A stretch of DNA of 64,000 nucleotides from Blattabacterium cuenoti (GCF_014251235.1 NZ_CP059181.1:62001-126000); one strand, 5' to 3'; shown: positions 1 through 8,588, numbered from the stretch's first letter. Notes: a model not told the origin generated them from the sequence alone. A program made the numbers and translations.

Positions 1-1197
1 ATTTGTAAAATAATTAAAAAAATACGTTTATTCCCAAAGGAAGGGAAGTATAATATACTTATATTGAATAACATTCATCATATAAACAAAAATTATTTTT
101 TATCTATAATAGATAATCCTCCTCCACATGTTCTGTTTGTTTTTTGTACGGAAAAACAAACAGAAATTATAAATTATATTCTTCATATTCATAGTTATCA
201 AATTTATGAATTTGAACATATTTCATTAAAAAAAATTTTTTTTTACCTGAAAAAAATAGCAGAAAAAGAAGGTCTTAAAATAGATAATGAAGCCCTATTT
301 ATCATTTCTAAATATGGAAATGGATCCATAGAAAAGGCTATTCTAACTTTAGAAAAGTTAAGTTTCTTTCAACAAGAAAATAGAATATCTAGTGAATTGG
401 TTATGGAAAAATTAGGAATTCTTCAAAAAGAAGAATATTTTAAAATAACTGATTATATTTTAGATGGAAAAAAATCAAATATTTTAATTTTTTTGGATAA
501 AATTTTTCAGAAAAAAATTAATCCTATCAGTTTTATAGATGGATTAATTAATCATTTTAGACATCTTTTTTTATCTAAAAACATAGAAACATTATTTCTT
601 TTAAAGTGTGAAAAAAAAAATATAAAATTTTATATAGAACAATCAAAGAGATTGTATCCTTCTTTTTTAATCAAATCTTTGATAAGATTACACAAAATAA
701 AAAAAGAATTTTATAATTACAGTGCTGATTATTTATTAATAGAAATTAATTTGCTTCAATTAACAAAAGATTTAGATCTTTATTTTAAAGATAAATATGA
801 TTCTTATAAAAAAAATCCTAATCAGTTTAAAAAAAAAATTAAAGTTTTGGAAGAAAACTGGAAAAATTTTCTTCAGAAACTTTCTGAAAGGATTAAACCT
901 AACTATTTAATTTTTTTAGAAAAAATTAAATTTTCTTTTTCTAAAGATAGAATATTGTTAGTCGTTCCTTATGAATTATATACTTGTGAATTTTATTTTT
1001 TTATAAAAACATATTTTCTTAAGTATATAAGAAAAAAATTGAATGAAAAAAATTTAGAATTCAAAATTGAAATAAAAGAAAAAAATGTAGATGATTTTTC
1101 AGTAAAAAAAGAAAATTCCTTATTTCATAATAATAAGTTAGTTGATCAATTAATTGAAAGATTAGAATTGAAAATTTCATCCTCTATTTTATTATAA
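1..1197 (+). CDS. dnaX: DNA polymerase III gamma/tau subunit, 3' part (cut by window edge)
   Basis: Clamp-loader subunit that loads the sliding clamp in the replisome. The frame is open from base 1, so the start lies outside the window and the TTG at 64 is not a real start. The visible part matches the lid and collar of DnaX (about residues 90-230 of the visible protein) followed by the Bacteroidetes-type tau C-terminus (EENWKNFLQKL, then LVDQLIERLEL at the end). The region just after the edge should carry Walker B (IIDEVHML in relatives) but reads ILILNNIHHI, so both acidic residues are Asn. The SRC arginine-finger motif is also unrecognisable (YILHIHSYQIY). The P-loop lies outside the window. 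The fold assignment is good; whether ATPase function remains is doubtful. Confidence 0.8.
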   Translation: MCKIIKKIRLFPKEGKYNILILNNIHHINKNYFLSIIDNPPPHVLFVFCTEKQTEIINYILHIHSYQIYEFEHISLKKIFFYLKKIAEKEGLKIDNEALFIISKYGNGSIEKAILTLEKLSFFQQENRISSELVMEKLGILQKEEYFKITDYILDGKKSNILIFLDKIFQKKINPISFIDGLINHFRHLFLSKNIETLFLLKCEKKNIKFYIEQSKRLYPSFLIKSLIRLHKIKKEFYNYSADYLLIEINLLQLTKDLDLYFKDKYDSYKKNPNQFKKKIKVLEENWKNFLQKLSERIKPNYLIFLEKIKFSFSKDRILLVVPYELYTCEFYFFIKTYFLKYIRKKLNEKNLEFKIEIKEKNVDDFSVKKENSLFHNNKLVDQLIERLELKISSSILL

Positions 1198-1334
1198 GAA
1201 ATAATATGAAACTGATTCGATATAATATAAAAAATATATTGAGAACAATATTGGATTTATTTGTACAAATGAAAGAGATATTTTATCTTCTTGAAATGAG
1301 TATTTTTATTTTATTTATTTAATGGTTTTAATTT

Positions 1335-3422
1335 ATGATTCATTATTGGTTTTCCTTTTTTTCTTCTACTTCTTCCGATGAAGAAATTCATGATGAAGCC
1401 TCCTTCAGTCATGAAGAATGTAGTAGTACAGGTTCTAGTTATTATGGAGGAACTCCTATAAGGAGCAAAACTCCTGTTCTAGATAATTTTGGAAGGGATT
1501 TAAATTCTATAGCTATTGAAGGAAAATTAGATCCAGTTGTAGGAAGAGATAAAGAAGTTGAACGTGTTTCTCAAATATTGAGCAGAAGAAAAAAAAATAA
1601 TCCTCTTCTTATTGGAGAGCCAGGTGTAGGTAAGTCTGCTATTGCTGAAGGTTTAGCTCTAAGAATTGTACAAAAAAAAGTATCTAGAGTTTTATATAAT
1701 AAAAGGGTAGTTGTATTAGATTTAACTAGTTTGGTTGCTGGAACTAAATATAGGGGACAATTTGAAGAAAGAATGAAATCTATTATAGATGAGTCAGAAA
1801 AAAATTCAGATTTAATTCTTTTTATTGATGAAATTCATACCATCATTGGTGCTGGTGGAACAACAGGTTCTTTAGACGCATCTAATATATTCAAACCTGC
1901 TTTAGCTAGGGGTGATATTCAATGTATTGGAGCAACTACAATAAATGAATATAGACAATATATAGAAAAAGATGGAGCATTAGAACGAAGATTTCAAAAA
2001 ATTATAGTACAACCTTCATCAGAAGATGAAACTATTGAAATTTTAAAAAATATTAAAAATAAATATGAAATTCATCATAATGTTTTTTATACAGAAGAAG
2101 CCATAAAAGCTTGCGTTTATTTAACTGGAAGATATATAGTTGATCGTTATTTACCTGATAAAGCAATTGATGCTTTAGACGAAGCAGGATCTCGTGTCCA
2201 TATTAAAAATATAAAAGTTCCACAAGAAATAGTTTTATTGGAAAAAAAACTAGAAAAAATACGAAAAGAAAAATCTAAAGTTGTTAAAAGTCAAAAATAT
2301 GAAGAGGCAGCACGTTTACGTGACAAAGAAAAAGGAATAGAAAAACAATTGATTCAAGAACAAAAAATTTGGGAGGAATCTTCCAAAAAAAACAGAGAAA
2401 TAGTTTATGCAGAAAACGTAGAAGAAGTAGTCTCTATGATGAGTGGAATACCGGTAAATAGAATAGCTAAAGCTGAAATGAATAAATTAAATAAAATGAT
2501 TGATTTTATTCAAGAAAAAGTAATAGGACAAAATGAAGCCGTAAAAAAAATAGTAAATGCAGTACAAAGAAATAGAATTGGTCTAAAAGAACTTAATTGT
2601 CCTATAGGTTCTTTTATGTTTTTAGGAAAAACTGGAGTAGGAAAAACTTACTTAGCAAAAGTATTTTCTAAAGAATTGTTTGATACGGAAGAATCTTTAA
2701 TTCGTCTTGATATGAGTGAATACATGGAGAAGTTTTCTGTTTCTAGATTGATAGGAGCTCCACCTGGTTATGTTGGTTATGAAGAAGGTGGACAATTAAC
2801 AGAAGTAGTTCGTCGTAGACCTTATTCTGTTATTTTATTAGATGAAATAGAAAAAGCACATTACGAAGTATTTAACATTTTATTACAAATACTAGATTAT
2901 GGATGTGTAACAGATAGTCTTGGAAGAAAAATAGATTTTAAAAATACCGTAATTATATTTACATCCAATATAGAAGTTAAAAACTTAAAAGGATTTTATT
3001 CTGAAATAGGTTTTTATACTAAATCTAAAAAATATTCTAATCAAAAGAATTTTTTAGAACAAGCTTTGAAACATACTTTTTCTCCAGAATTTTTAAATAG
3101 AATAGATGATATTATTATTTTTAATTCTTTAAAACCTAAAGATATATCTAAAATTACTCATATAGAATTAGAAAAAATAAAAAAACATGTATCCAATTTA
3201 GGATATAAACTTATAGTATTACCTGAAGTTGAATCTTTCATAAAAAAGGAAGGTTTTGATAAAGAATATGGAGCTAGACCCTTAAAAAGGGTAATAGAAA
3301 AGTTTATAAAAAATCCTATATCAGAGTGTATTATTTGTGGAACTTTAAAGAAAGAAGAAGAAATTACATTGATGATGAATGATGATAAAAATGATGTTAA
3401 AACTCTTATTAAAAAACCGTAG
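1335..3422 (+). CDS. clpC: Clp protease ATP-binding subunit ClpC, lacking the N-terminal domain
   Basis: Hsp100 AAA+ unfoldase that feeds substrates to ClpP in the cytosol. Two AAA+ modules are visible: Walker A GEPGVGKSA near residue 94 with Walker B LILFIDEIHT, and a second Walker A GKTGVGKTY near residue 430 with VILLDEIEKAH. A UVR-like helical stretch (KYEEAARLRDKEKGIEKQL) lies between them, which is typical of ClpC rather than ClpA or ClpB. At 695 residues it is about 150 shorter than flavobacterial ClpC: the double Clp-N domain is gone and the protein begins in the Ser/Glu-rich linker before SKTPVLDNFGRDL. An in-frame TAA (1329-1331) lies just upstream of ATG 1335, so this is not a mis-called start. 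The 137-bp gap before it holds only a 38-codon ORF (1206-1322) that could be a decayed N-domain remnant. Confidence 0.9.
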   Translation: MIHYWFSFFSSTSSDEEIHDEASFSHEECSSTGSSYYGGTPIRSKTPVLDNFGRDLNSIAIEGKLDPVVGRDKEVERVSQILSRRKKNNPLLIGEPGVGKSAIAEGLALRIVQKKVSRVLYNKRVVVLDLTSLVAGTKYRGQFEERMKSIIDESEKNSDLILFIDEIHTIIGAGGTTGSLDASNIFKPALARGDIQCIGATTINEYRQYIEKDGALERRFQKIIVQPSSEDETIEILKNIKNKYEIHHNVFYTEEAIKACVYLTGRYIVDRYLPDKAIDALDEAGSRVHIKNIKVPQEIVLLEKKLEKIRKEKSKVVKSQKYEEAARLRDKEKGIEKQLIQEQKIWEESSKKNREIVYAENVEEVVSMMSGIPVNRIAKAEMNKLNKMIDFIQEKVIGQNEAVKKIVNAVQRNRIGLKELNCPIGSFMFLGKTGVGKTYLAKVFSKELFDTEESLIRLDMSEYMEKFSVSRLIGAPPGYVGYEEGGQLTEVVRRRPYSVILLDEIEKAHYEVFNILLQILDYGCVTDSLGRKIDFKNTVIIFTSNIEVKNLKGFYSEIGFYTKSKKYSNQKNFLEQALKHTFSPEFLNRIDDIIIFNSLKPKDISKITHIELEKIKKHVSNLGYKLIVLPEVESFIKKEGFDKEYGARPLKRVIEKFIKNPISECIICGTLKKEEEITLMMNDDKNDVKTLIKKP

Positions 3423-3428
3423 AATTAT

Positions 3429-4132
3429 ATGTTAAAAAAAAAATAAAAATTATTACAGATACTTTAGATTTTCTTTATCCTAATCCAGTTAGTTCATTAT
3501 ATCATATTAATGAATATACTTTACTTTTAGCTATATTGTTAACCTCTAGATCTAAGGAGAAGAAAGTTAATGAAATAACAAGATCTTTGTTTAAGAGAAT
3601 AAAAAAACCTCATGATGTTATTTTTTTCTCTTTAAATGAAATGAAAAATTTCATAAGAAAGATAGGCCTTTTCAATAAAAAAGCTAAAAATATTTATAAT
3701 CTATCCATTCTATTGATAGAAAAACATGACGGAAATGTTCCAAAATGTATGAATAAATTAAAAGATTTACCAGGAATTGGTCGCAAAACGGCTTCGGTTT
3801 TCTTATCTCATGTATCTGAATATCCGGTGTTCCCTATAGATACTCATATTCATAGAATGATGTTTCGTTGGGAATTAAGCAATGGAAAAAACGTAAAAAA
3901 AACGGAAAAAGACGCTAAATTTATATTTTCGAAGAAAAATTGGAAAAAATTACATCTTCAAATCATTTTTTACGGAAGAGAATATTCTCCATCAAGAAAA
4001 TGGAATCTAAAAAGAGATATTATTTATCAAAAATTAGTCAATAACAATCTCTTAAAAAAAAATTATCAGAAAGGTAAATCGTCAAAATCTTCAGGAGTAA
4101 AAGAAGATGATATAGTTGAAGAAGCTTTTTGA
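3429..4132 (+). CDS. nth: Endonuclease III, reading frame broken by a 10-A run after the start codon
   Basis: Base-excision repair glycosylase/AP lyase for oxidised pyrimidines. The long open frame starts around 3431 without an ATG, and residues homologous to the family N-terminus (TDTLDFLYPNPV, then EYTLLLAILLTSRS) are encoded upstream of the first usable start, TTG 3536. An ATG at 3429 is followed by MLKKK and a stop, and adding one A to the run 3434-3443 joins it to the main frame, giving about 234 residues. The helix-hairpin-helix LPGIGRKTA with catalytic Lys and the catalytic Asp in FPIDTHIHRM are kept. The C-terminal [4Fe-4S] cysteines are absent: relatives have GREYCPAR here, this protein has GREYSPSRKWNLKRD. 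The 3' end overlaps the opposite gene by 67 bp. It may be expressed by slippage or may be decaying. Confidence 0.8.
3434..3443 (+). repeat. Poly-A tract of 10 at the start of nth (candidate slippage site)
   Basis: Ten consecutive A residues directly after codons 1-2 of nth. With ten the frame closes after five codons (TAA 3444-3446); with eleven it continues as KKKIKIITDTL into the full nth frame. Poly-A transcriptional slippage is described for other insect endosymbionts. Confidence 0.75.
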
Positions 4133-4419
4133 TCACCAAAAGAATTTTTTATCTCCTCTATTTTCCATCCCTGTATAGAATTAAAATATCTAATTATTCC
4201 ATCTGGATTTTTCCATTCTCTACCTCTTATATTGATGAATACTTTTACTCTATCTTCTTCTCTTACAGAATTTAATAAATCTACTTTTTCTTGGATAAAT
4301 TCTATCAGAATATTTTGTGGATATGGTTCTTCTGTTGTAATTACTATTTCTCTTTTTTTAAATCCGCTATCAAATTTTTGAATATCTAATAATTTTTTGA
4401 CTCTTCCTATTATTTCCAT
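4066..4419 (-). CDS. DUF3127 family protein with an SSB-like acidic tail
   Basis: Small Bacteroidetes-specific protein of 117 residues with the DUF3127 signature: FKKREIVITTEE, YPQNILIEFIQEK, NIRGREWKNPDG and YFNSIQGWKIE. The family is thought to have an OB-like fold. The C-terminus is a Ser/Thr-rich linker ending in PEDFDDLPF, very like the acidic DDxPF tip that bacterial SSB uses to recruit repair and replication proteins. That suggests a role near single-stranded DNA, but the function is not established. It is the first gene reached from the 3' side of a minus-strand run, 9 bp from the SPFH gene, and its 3' end overlaps the nth C-terminus on the other strand. Confidence 0.8.
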   Translation of the reverse strand: MEIIGRVKKLLDIQKFDSGFKKREIVITTEEPYPQNILIEFIQEKVDLLNSVREEDRVKVFINIRGREWKNPDGIIRYFNSIQGWKIEEIKNSFGDQKASSTISSSFTPEDFDDLPF

Positions 4420-4428
4420 CTTTATGCT

Positions 4429-5379
4429 TTATGATTTATTTTTTTTACTATTTTTAGTGTTATTTCTTTTTTTCATAGATTCTCCAATCTGATTGGATAC
4501 ATTAAATGATGTAATCATATTATTTAACATATCACTTGCTGATCCAGGTGAATTCGGAAGTAAAATTAAATTAGTATTTGTATTTTCCCCCATAGATTGA
4601 AGAGTATCATAATGTTGTGTAACTACAATTAAAGCAGAAGCCTCTTGTGAATTAATACCTACGTTATTTAATACTTCTACAGATTCTAAAATACCTTTTG
4701 CTATCTCTCTTCTCTGATCTGCTGTTCCTTTTCCTTGCAATTTTTTACTTTCAGCTTCTGCTTTAGCTTTAGCTATTATTTTAATTTTATCAGCTTCTGC
4801 TTTATATTCAGCAGATACTTTTTCTCTTTCTGCTGTATTGATACGATTCATTGCTTGTTTAACTTGTTCATCTGGATCTAAATCTGTAACTAAAGCCTTA
4901 ATAATAGAATATCCATATTCTAACATAGCCTCCTCAAGTTCTCTTTTTACAGCATTTGCTATATTATCTTTTCTTTCAAAAACATCATCTAAACGCATTT
5001 TTGGAACTTCAGCTCTAACAACATCAAATATATAAGAAGTAATTTGAGAATTAGAATTATCTAATTTATAAAAAGCTTCATATACTTTATTTTTTATCAC
5101 TTTAAATTGTACAGATATTTTTACTTTTACAAAAACATTATCTTTAGTTTTGGTATCTATTAAAATATCCAATTGTTGAATTTTTAATGTTAGTTTCCCA
5201 ACTATAGTATCTACCACAGGAATTTTAAAGTGTAATCCAGCATGACGTATACTATGAAATTTTCCAAGTCTTTCAATAAGAACAGCTGTTTCTTGATGAA
5301 CTATAAAAATAAAACTGGAAAAAAAAGAAAGGATCAAAAGAATTAATAATCCATAAAAAAATAAACTAAAAATACTCAT
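4429..5379 (-). CDS. SPFH/band 7 membrane protein (stomatin/slipin type)
   Basis: Membrane-anchored scaffold protein of the stomatin/QmcA group, 316 residues. One hydrophobic segment at residues 3-27 anchors the protein. The SPFH domain follows, beginning with HQETAVLIERLGKF and GLHFKIPVVDTI. A charged coiled-coil with Ala/Glu/Lys repeats comes next (AEREKVSAEYKAEADKIK onward, about residues 180-225), then a low-complexity basic C-terminus. These proteins form oligomers that organise membrane domains or control membrane proteases; the partner here is unknown. It lies 22 bp downstream of sufT on the same strand, but no functional link is evident. Confidence 0.85.
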   Translation of the reverse strand: MSIFSLFFYGLLILLILSFFSSFIFIVHQETAVLIERLGKFHSIRHAGLHFKIPVVDTIVGKLTLKIQQLDILIDTKTKDNVFVKVKISVQFKVIKNKVYEAFYKLDNSNSQITSYIFDVVRAEVPKMRLDDVFERKDNIANAVKRELEEAMLEYGYSIIKALVTDLDPDEQVKQAMNRINTAEREKVSAEYKAEADKIKIIAKAKAEAESKKLQGKGTADQRREIAKGILESVEVLNNVGINSQEASALIVVTQHYDTLQSMGENTNTNLILLPNSPGSASDMLNNMITSFNVSNQIGESMKKRNNTKNSKKNKS

Positions 5380-5401
5380 ATATACTTTAAAAATTTATTA
5401 T

Positions 5402-5737
5402 TTATATTCCAAGTTCTAAACGAGCTTCTTCGCTCATAAATTCTCTACTCCAAGGAGGTTCAAAGGTTAATGACACTTCTACTTCTTCAATTCCTTTTAT
5501 AGATTGAACTTTTTCTTTAACTATTAAAGGTAAAGTATCTGCTACTGGACAATTTATAGTAGTAAGAGTCATAATTATCTTAACTTTTTTATCTTTTTTA
5601 TCATCTTTGTCATCATATATTTTTATATCATAAATCAAACCAAGTTCATAAATATCTACTGATATTTCAGGATCATATATACTTTTTAACACAGAAACAA
5701 TTTGATCTTCTAAAAGAAACTTATTTTTTTCTTTCAT
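5402..5737 (-). CDS. sufT: SufT-like Fe-S assembly protein (MIP18/DUF59 family)
   Basis: DUF59 protein of 111 residues, a maturation factor for iron-sulfur proteins, often found with the SUF system. Characteristic motifs are visible: YDPEISVDIYELGLIYD near residues 21-37, TTINCPVADTLP with the conserved Cys, and EPPWSREFMSEEARLELG at the C-terminus. Its start overlaps the stop of the upstream M16 gene by 4 bp (ATGA type), so the two are probably cotranslated. No other suf gene is in the window. Fe-S clients here would include ActB, IlvD and MutY. Confidence 0.85.
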   Translation of the reverse strand: MKEKNKFLLEDQIVSVLKSIYDPEISVDIYELGLIYDIKIYDDKDDKKDKKVKIIMTLTTINCPVADTLPLIVKEKVQSIKGIEEVEVSLTFEPPWSREFMSEEARLELGI

Positions 5738-7185
5738 TGTTTTATTAATCTTCCAAATTTATCAAAAAAACGAATAGGATAACCTAATTTTTTTAGATTT
5801 GGCAAAATTTCATTTTCTTTTCCTATAATCAAAATTCTTCCATTTTTTACGGAAAATAGCCTCTTACACGACAAATAAACTTCATTAATAGTTACAGAAC
5901 GAATACTATTTAAATAATTTTTGTAAAATCCACTTGGAAGATCATTCTTTATTTCACTAATAAAAAAATCGCTAATTCTATTTGGATCTTCTAAATCTAA
6001 AATAAATAAACCACTTATCTCTTTCTTTTTGATATTTAACTCTTCCCTGGTAACCTTATTTTTTGTTATTTCTATAATTTCTTTTAAAATATCTTTGATT
6101 ACTTTATCTGTTACCACATTTCTAACTTGAGTATAAATGTAAAAATAACCTATATCCATATCTGATTTTAAAAAGGAATAAGCACCATATGTGTATGCTT
6201 TTTTTTCCCTAAGATTTAAAAATAATCTACTTTGAGCTCCTCCACCCAAAATTCCATTTGCTAAAATGGAAGAAAAATAAGTTGGATCATTTTTTCTAAA
6301 ATTTATAGGAAATCCATAGCAAATAGTAGACTGAGTAAGAGATGGAAGATCTACTATATCTATCTCTATTTTAGGTGAAAAATGAGATTTCAGCTTTTTG
6401 AAAGTTTTTTGATCACGAAGATCAATACCTCTTTTCCATTGAGATAAATAAGTTTGACACAATTTTTTTGCTTCTTGAACGGATATATCTCCTATAAAAG
6501 AGAGATAAGAAATATTAGGAATATAATATTTTTTATATAATTCTCTTAAATCATGAAGAGTTATTTTTTTTAAACTTTTATAAGTTTCATATTCTCCATA
6601 AGGATGGTTTTTTCCAAAAAACAAAACATTTCGTACTCGTTGCAAAATAAGATTCGGATCTTTTTCAGAAAGATCTAAATCTGTAATTTTTTGTTTGATT
6701 ATTTTTTCTAACTCTGTAGAATTATCAAATTTACTATTTATTAATATATCACTAAATATAGAAAAAGATTTTTCTAAATTTTTTTTTAAAGTAGAAATAT
6801 ATACACCTGAAAATGAAGTATATAAATCTGATCCTATATAATCCAAAATTTCTTCTAATTCTTCTTTAGAGAATTTTTTTGTTCCAGAACGAAGCATATT
6901 ACCAAAAACTTTTCTGATTCCAGCTTTATCTTTTTCTAAAAAATTCTTATAATCCAATTCTAATCCTATTCTAACTAAAGGATGTTTATGACTATCCACT
7001 ATTAATACCTTTAATCCATTTTCAAGTTCAAAATATTTAGGTTTTTTAATATTGATAATGGTCTTTTTTTTTAAAGATTTTGGAGGTATAGATCTATTTA
7101 CTGTTTGAGAAAACATAGTTGTATGAAAAAATATATTTATAATTATAATGAAAATAAATTTATTTAAATTAATTACTTGGAACAT
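5734..7185 (-). CDS. M16 family peptidase-like protein, non-catalytic partner
   Basis: Exported insulinase-family protein of 483 residues with a hydrophobic N-terminus (FIFIIIINIFFHTT, about residues 10-24) acting as signal peptide. The two M16 domains are present, but the zinc site HxxEH is not: the matching position reads RKVFGNMLRSGT. The second half keeps the substrate-binding features (GGGAQSRLFLNLREKKAYTYG). Such inactive subunits normally pair with an active M16 protein to form the closed chamber, and the active one is directly upstream, overlapping by 17 bp (7169-7185). The likely role is periplasmic peptide breakdown; the substrate is unknown. Confidence 0.85.
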   Translation of the reverse strand: MFQVINLNKFIFIIIINIFFHTTMFSQTVNRSIPPKSLKKKTIINIKKPKYFELENGLKVLIVDSHKHPLVRIGLELDYKNFLEKDKAGIRKVFGNMLRSGTKKFSKEELEEILDYIGSDLYTSFSGVYISTLKKNLEKSFSIFSDILINSKFDNSTELEKIIKQKITDLDLSEKDPNLILQRVRNVLFFGKNHPYGEYETYKSLKKITLHDLRELYKKYYIPNISYLSFIGDISVQEAKKLCQTYLSQWKRGIDLRDQKTFKKLKSHFSPKIEIDIVDLPSLTQSTICYGFPINFRKNDPTYFSSILANGILGGGAQSRLFLNLREKKAYTYGAYSFLKSDMDIGYFYIYTQVRNVVTDKVIKDILKEIIEITKNKVTREELNIKKKEISGLFILDLEDPNRISDFFISEIKNDLPSGFYKNYLNSIRSVTINEVYLSCKRLFSVKNGRILIIGKENEILPNLKKLGYPIRFFDKFGRLIKQ

Positions 7186-8509
7186 TATATAAACGGACTC
7201 TACTATTTGTATTTAAATATTTATTTGCTACGATTTGAATATCTTCTTCAGATACATTGCGATATCTTTCTATATCTCTATTAATTAAATCTGTATTTTT
7301 ATAATATAAGTAATAATGAGAAAGATTAGATGATATTCCACTCATAGAATAGTTATCAGAAATGAACTTCTTCTCAAAAAAATTTTTATATTTTTCTAAT
7401 TCATATTTTGTAACTCCTTTCTTCTTTAATATTTCTATCTCCTCATCTATAACTTTTGTTAATCCATCCAGGGTAATTCCCGGATTTATTAATCCATATA
7501 TAGTAAAAACACTATAATCTTCCATAGGATCTAAAAAAGATCCAGCGTAAGAAGCTATTTGTTTTTTATTTACTATATTTTTTATAATTCGTGAACTCTC
7601 TCCAGAAGATAATATGTGATCTATGAATTTTAAAACACAAAAATCTTTATCTGTTATTTTTGGAAGTCTATAAGATAAAAAAACTCCTGGAACTTTAGTG
7701 TTTTTGTCTACGTGTGTATAAAAAATTTCTTTTTTGATAGGTTTTTCTTCTATCTTATTAACATGAATATCTATTTTTCCTCTTGGAATTGTAGAAAAAT
7801 ATTTATTAATTAATTCTCTAGTCTCTTTCATATCAAAATCTCCTGCAATGATTAAGGTAGCATTATTTGGAACATAATAAGTCTTATAAAATTTATGATA
7901 ATCTAATTCTGTTGCAGAATCTAAGTCTTTTTCAAATCCAATAATAGGATATTTATAAGGATGTTTATTAAATAATAAGGATGGAATAACCTCAGAAACA
8001 GCTTCTATAAACGGTTGGTTTTCTACTTGCATTTTTTTTTCTTCTTTAATTACTTCTCTTTGAATTTTAATACTATTTTCATCTATTTTAGCATGAAGCA
8101 TTCTTTCTGATTCCAACCATAAAGCTAATGGTAGTCTATCAGAAGGCAGTACCTCATAATAATATGTTTCGTCATAATTAGTATATGCATTATTTTTTCC
8201 TCCATTAGAAGCTATATATTTAAAGAATTCTCCTCTTTTAACATGTTTAGACCCTTCAAACATTAAATGTTCGAAAAAATGAGCAAAACCAGATTTACCG
8301 GGAAAATCGTCTTTTGTTCCTACGTGATATAATACGGAAACAGAAACCAAAGGATTCGTCTTATCTTGATGTAAAATAACATGTAATCCATTTGATAAAG
8401 TTTCTTCAAAAAATTTAATTTTATATGTTTTATCTGCTTTCAACTGATTAATAGAATTAAACATCATTATCATGATGATGATTATTGAATAATAAATTTT
8501 ATTTATCAT
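7169..8509 (-). CDS. M16 family zinc metallopeptidase, catalytic partner
   Basis: Insulinase/pitrilysin-family peptidase of 446 residues with a signal peptide (YYSIIIIMIMMFNSI, residues 6-20). The inverted zinc motif is intact as HFFEH within GFAHFFEHLMFEGS, and the downstream acidic region with the third ligand is present (IQREVIKEEKK). The second M16 domain ends with the usual C-terminal helices. It is the first gene of a minus-strand run M16(active)-M16(inactive)-sufT-SPFH-DUF3127 and is divergent from actA across about 109 bp. Active and inactive M16 proteins in adjacent genes typically form a heterodimer in the periplasm. Confidence 0.9.
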   Translation of the reverse strand: MINKIYYSIIIIMIMMFNSINQLKADKTYKIKFFEETLSNGLHVILHQDKTNPLVSVSVLYHVGTKDDFPGKSGFAHFFEHLMFEGSKHVKRGEFFKYIASNGGKNNAYTNYDETYYYEVLPSDRLPLALWLESERMLHAKIDENSIKIQREVIKEEKKMQVENQPFIEAVSEVIPSLLFNKHPYKYPIIGFEKDLDSATELDYHKFYKTYYVPNNATLIIAGDFDMKETRELINKYFSTIPRGKIDIHVNKIEEKPIKKEIFYTHVDKNTKVPGVFLSYRLPKITDKDFCVLKFIDHILSSGESSRIIKNIVNKKQIASYAGSFLDPMEDYSVFTIYGLINPGITLDGLTKVIDEEIEILKKKGVTKYELEKYKNFFEKKFISDNYSMSGISSNLSHYYLYYKNTDLINRDIERYRNVSEEDIQIVANKYLNTNSRVRLYNVPSN

Positions 8510-8580
8510 ATAACTTTTCTAAAAAAAATTAAAGTTAAATAAAAATAAATTTTTAAAGAAAATTACGAATTTTTTTCTTT

Positions 8581-8588
8581 TATTTTTG
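8581..8588 (+). promoter_or_regulatory. Bacteroidetes-type -7 box upstream of actA
   Basis: TATTTTTG fits the Bacteroidetes -7 consensus TAnnTTTG and lies 30 bp before the chosen actA ATG (8619). No good -33 TTTG is seen, and the region is so T-rich that a chance match is possible. Confidence 0.35.

Noticed and set aside
1206-1322. 38-codon ORF before clpC
   Set aside because: No recognisable family and poor coding signal; kept only as a possible remnant of the ClpC N domain.
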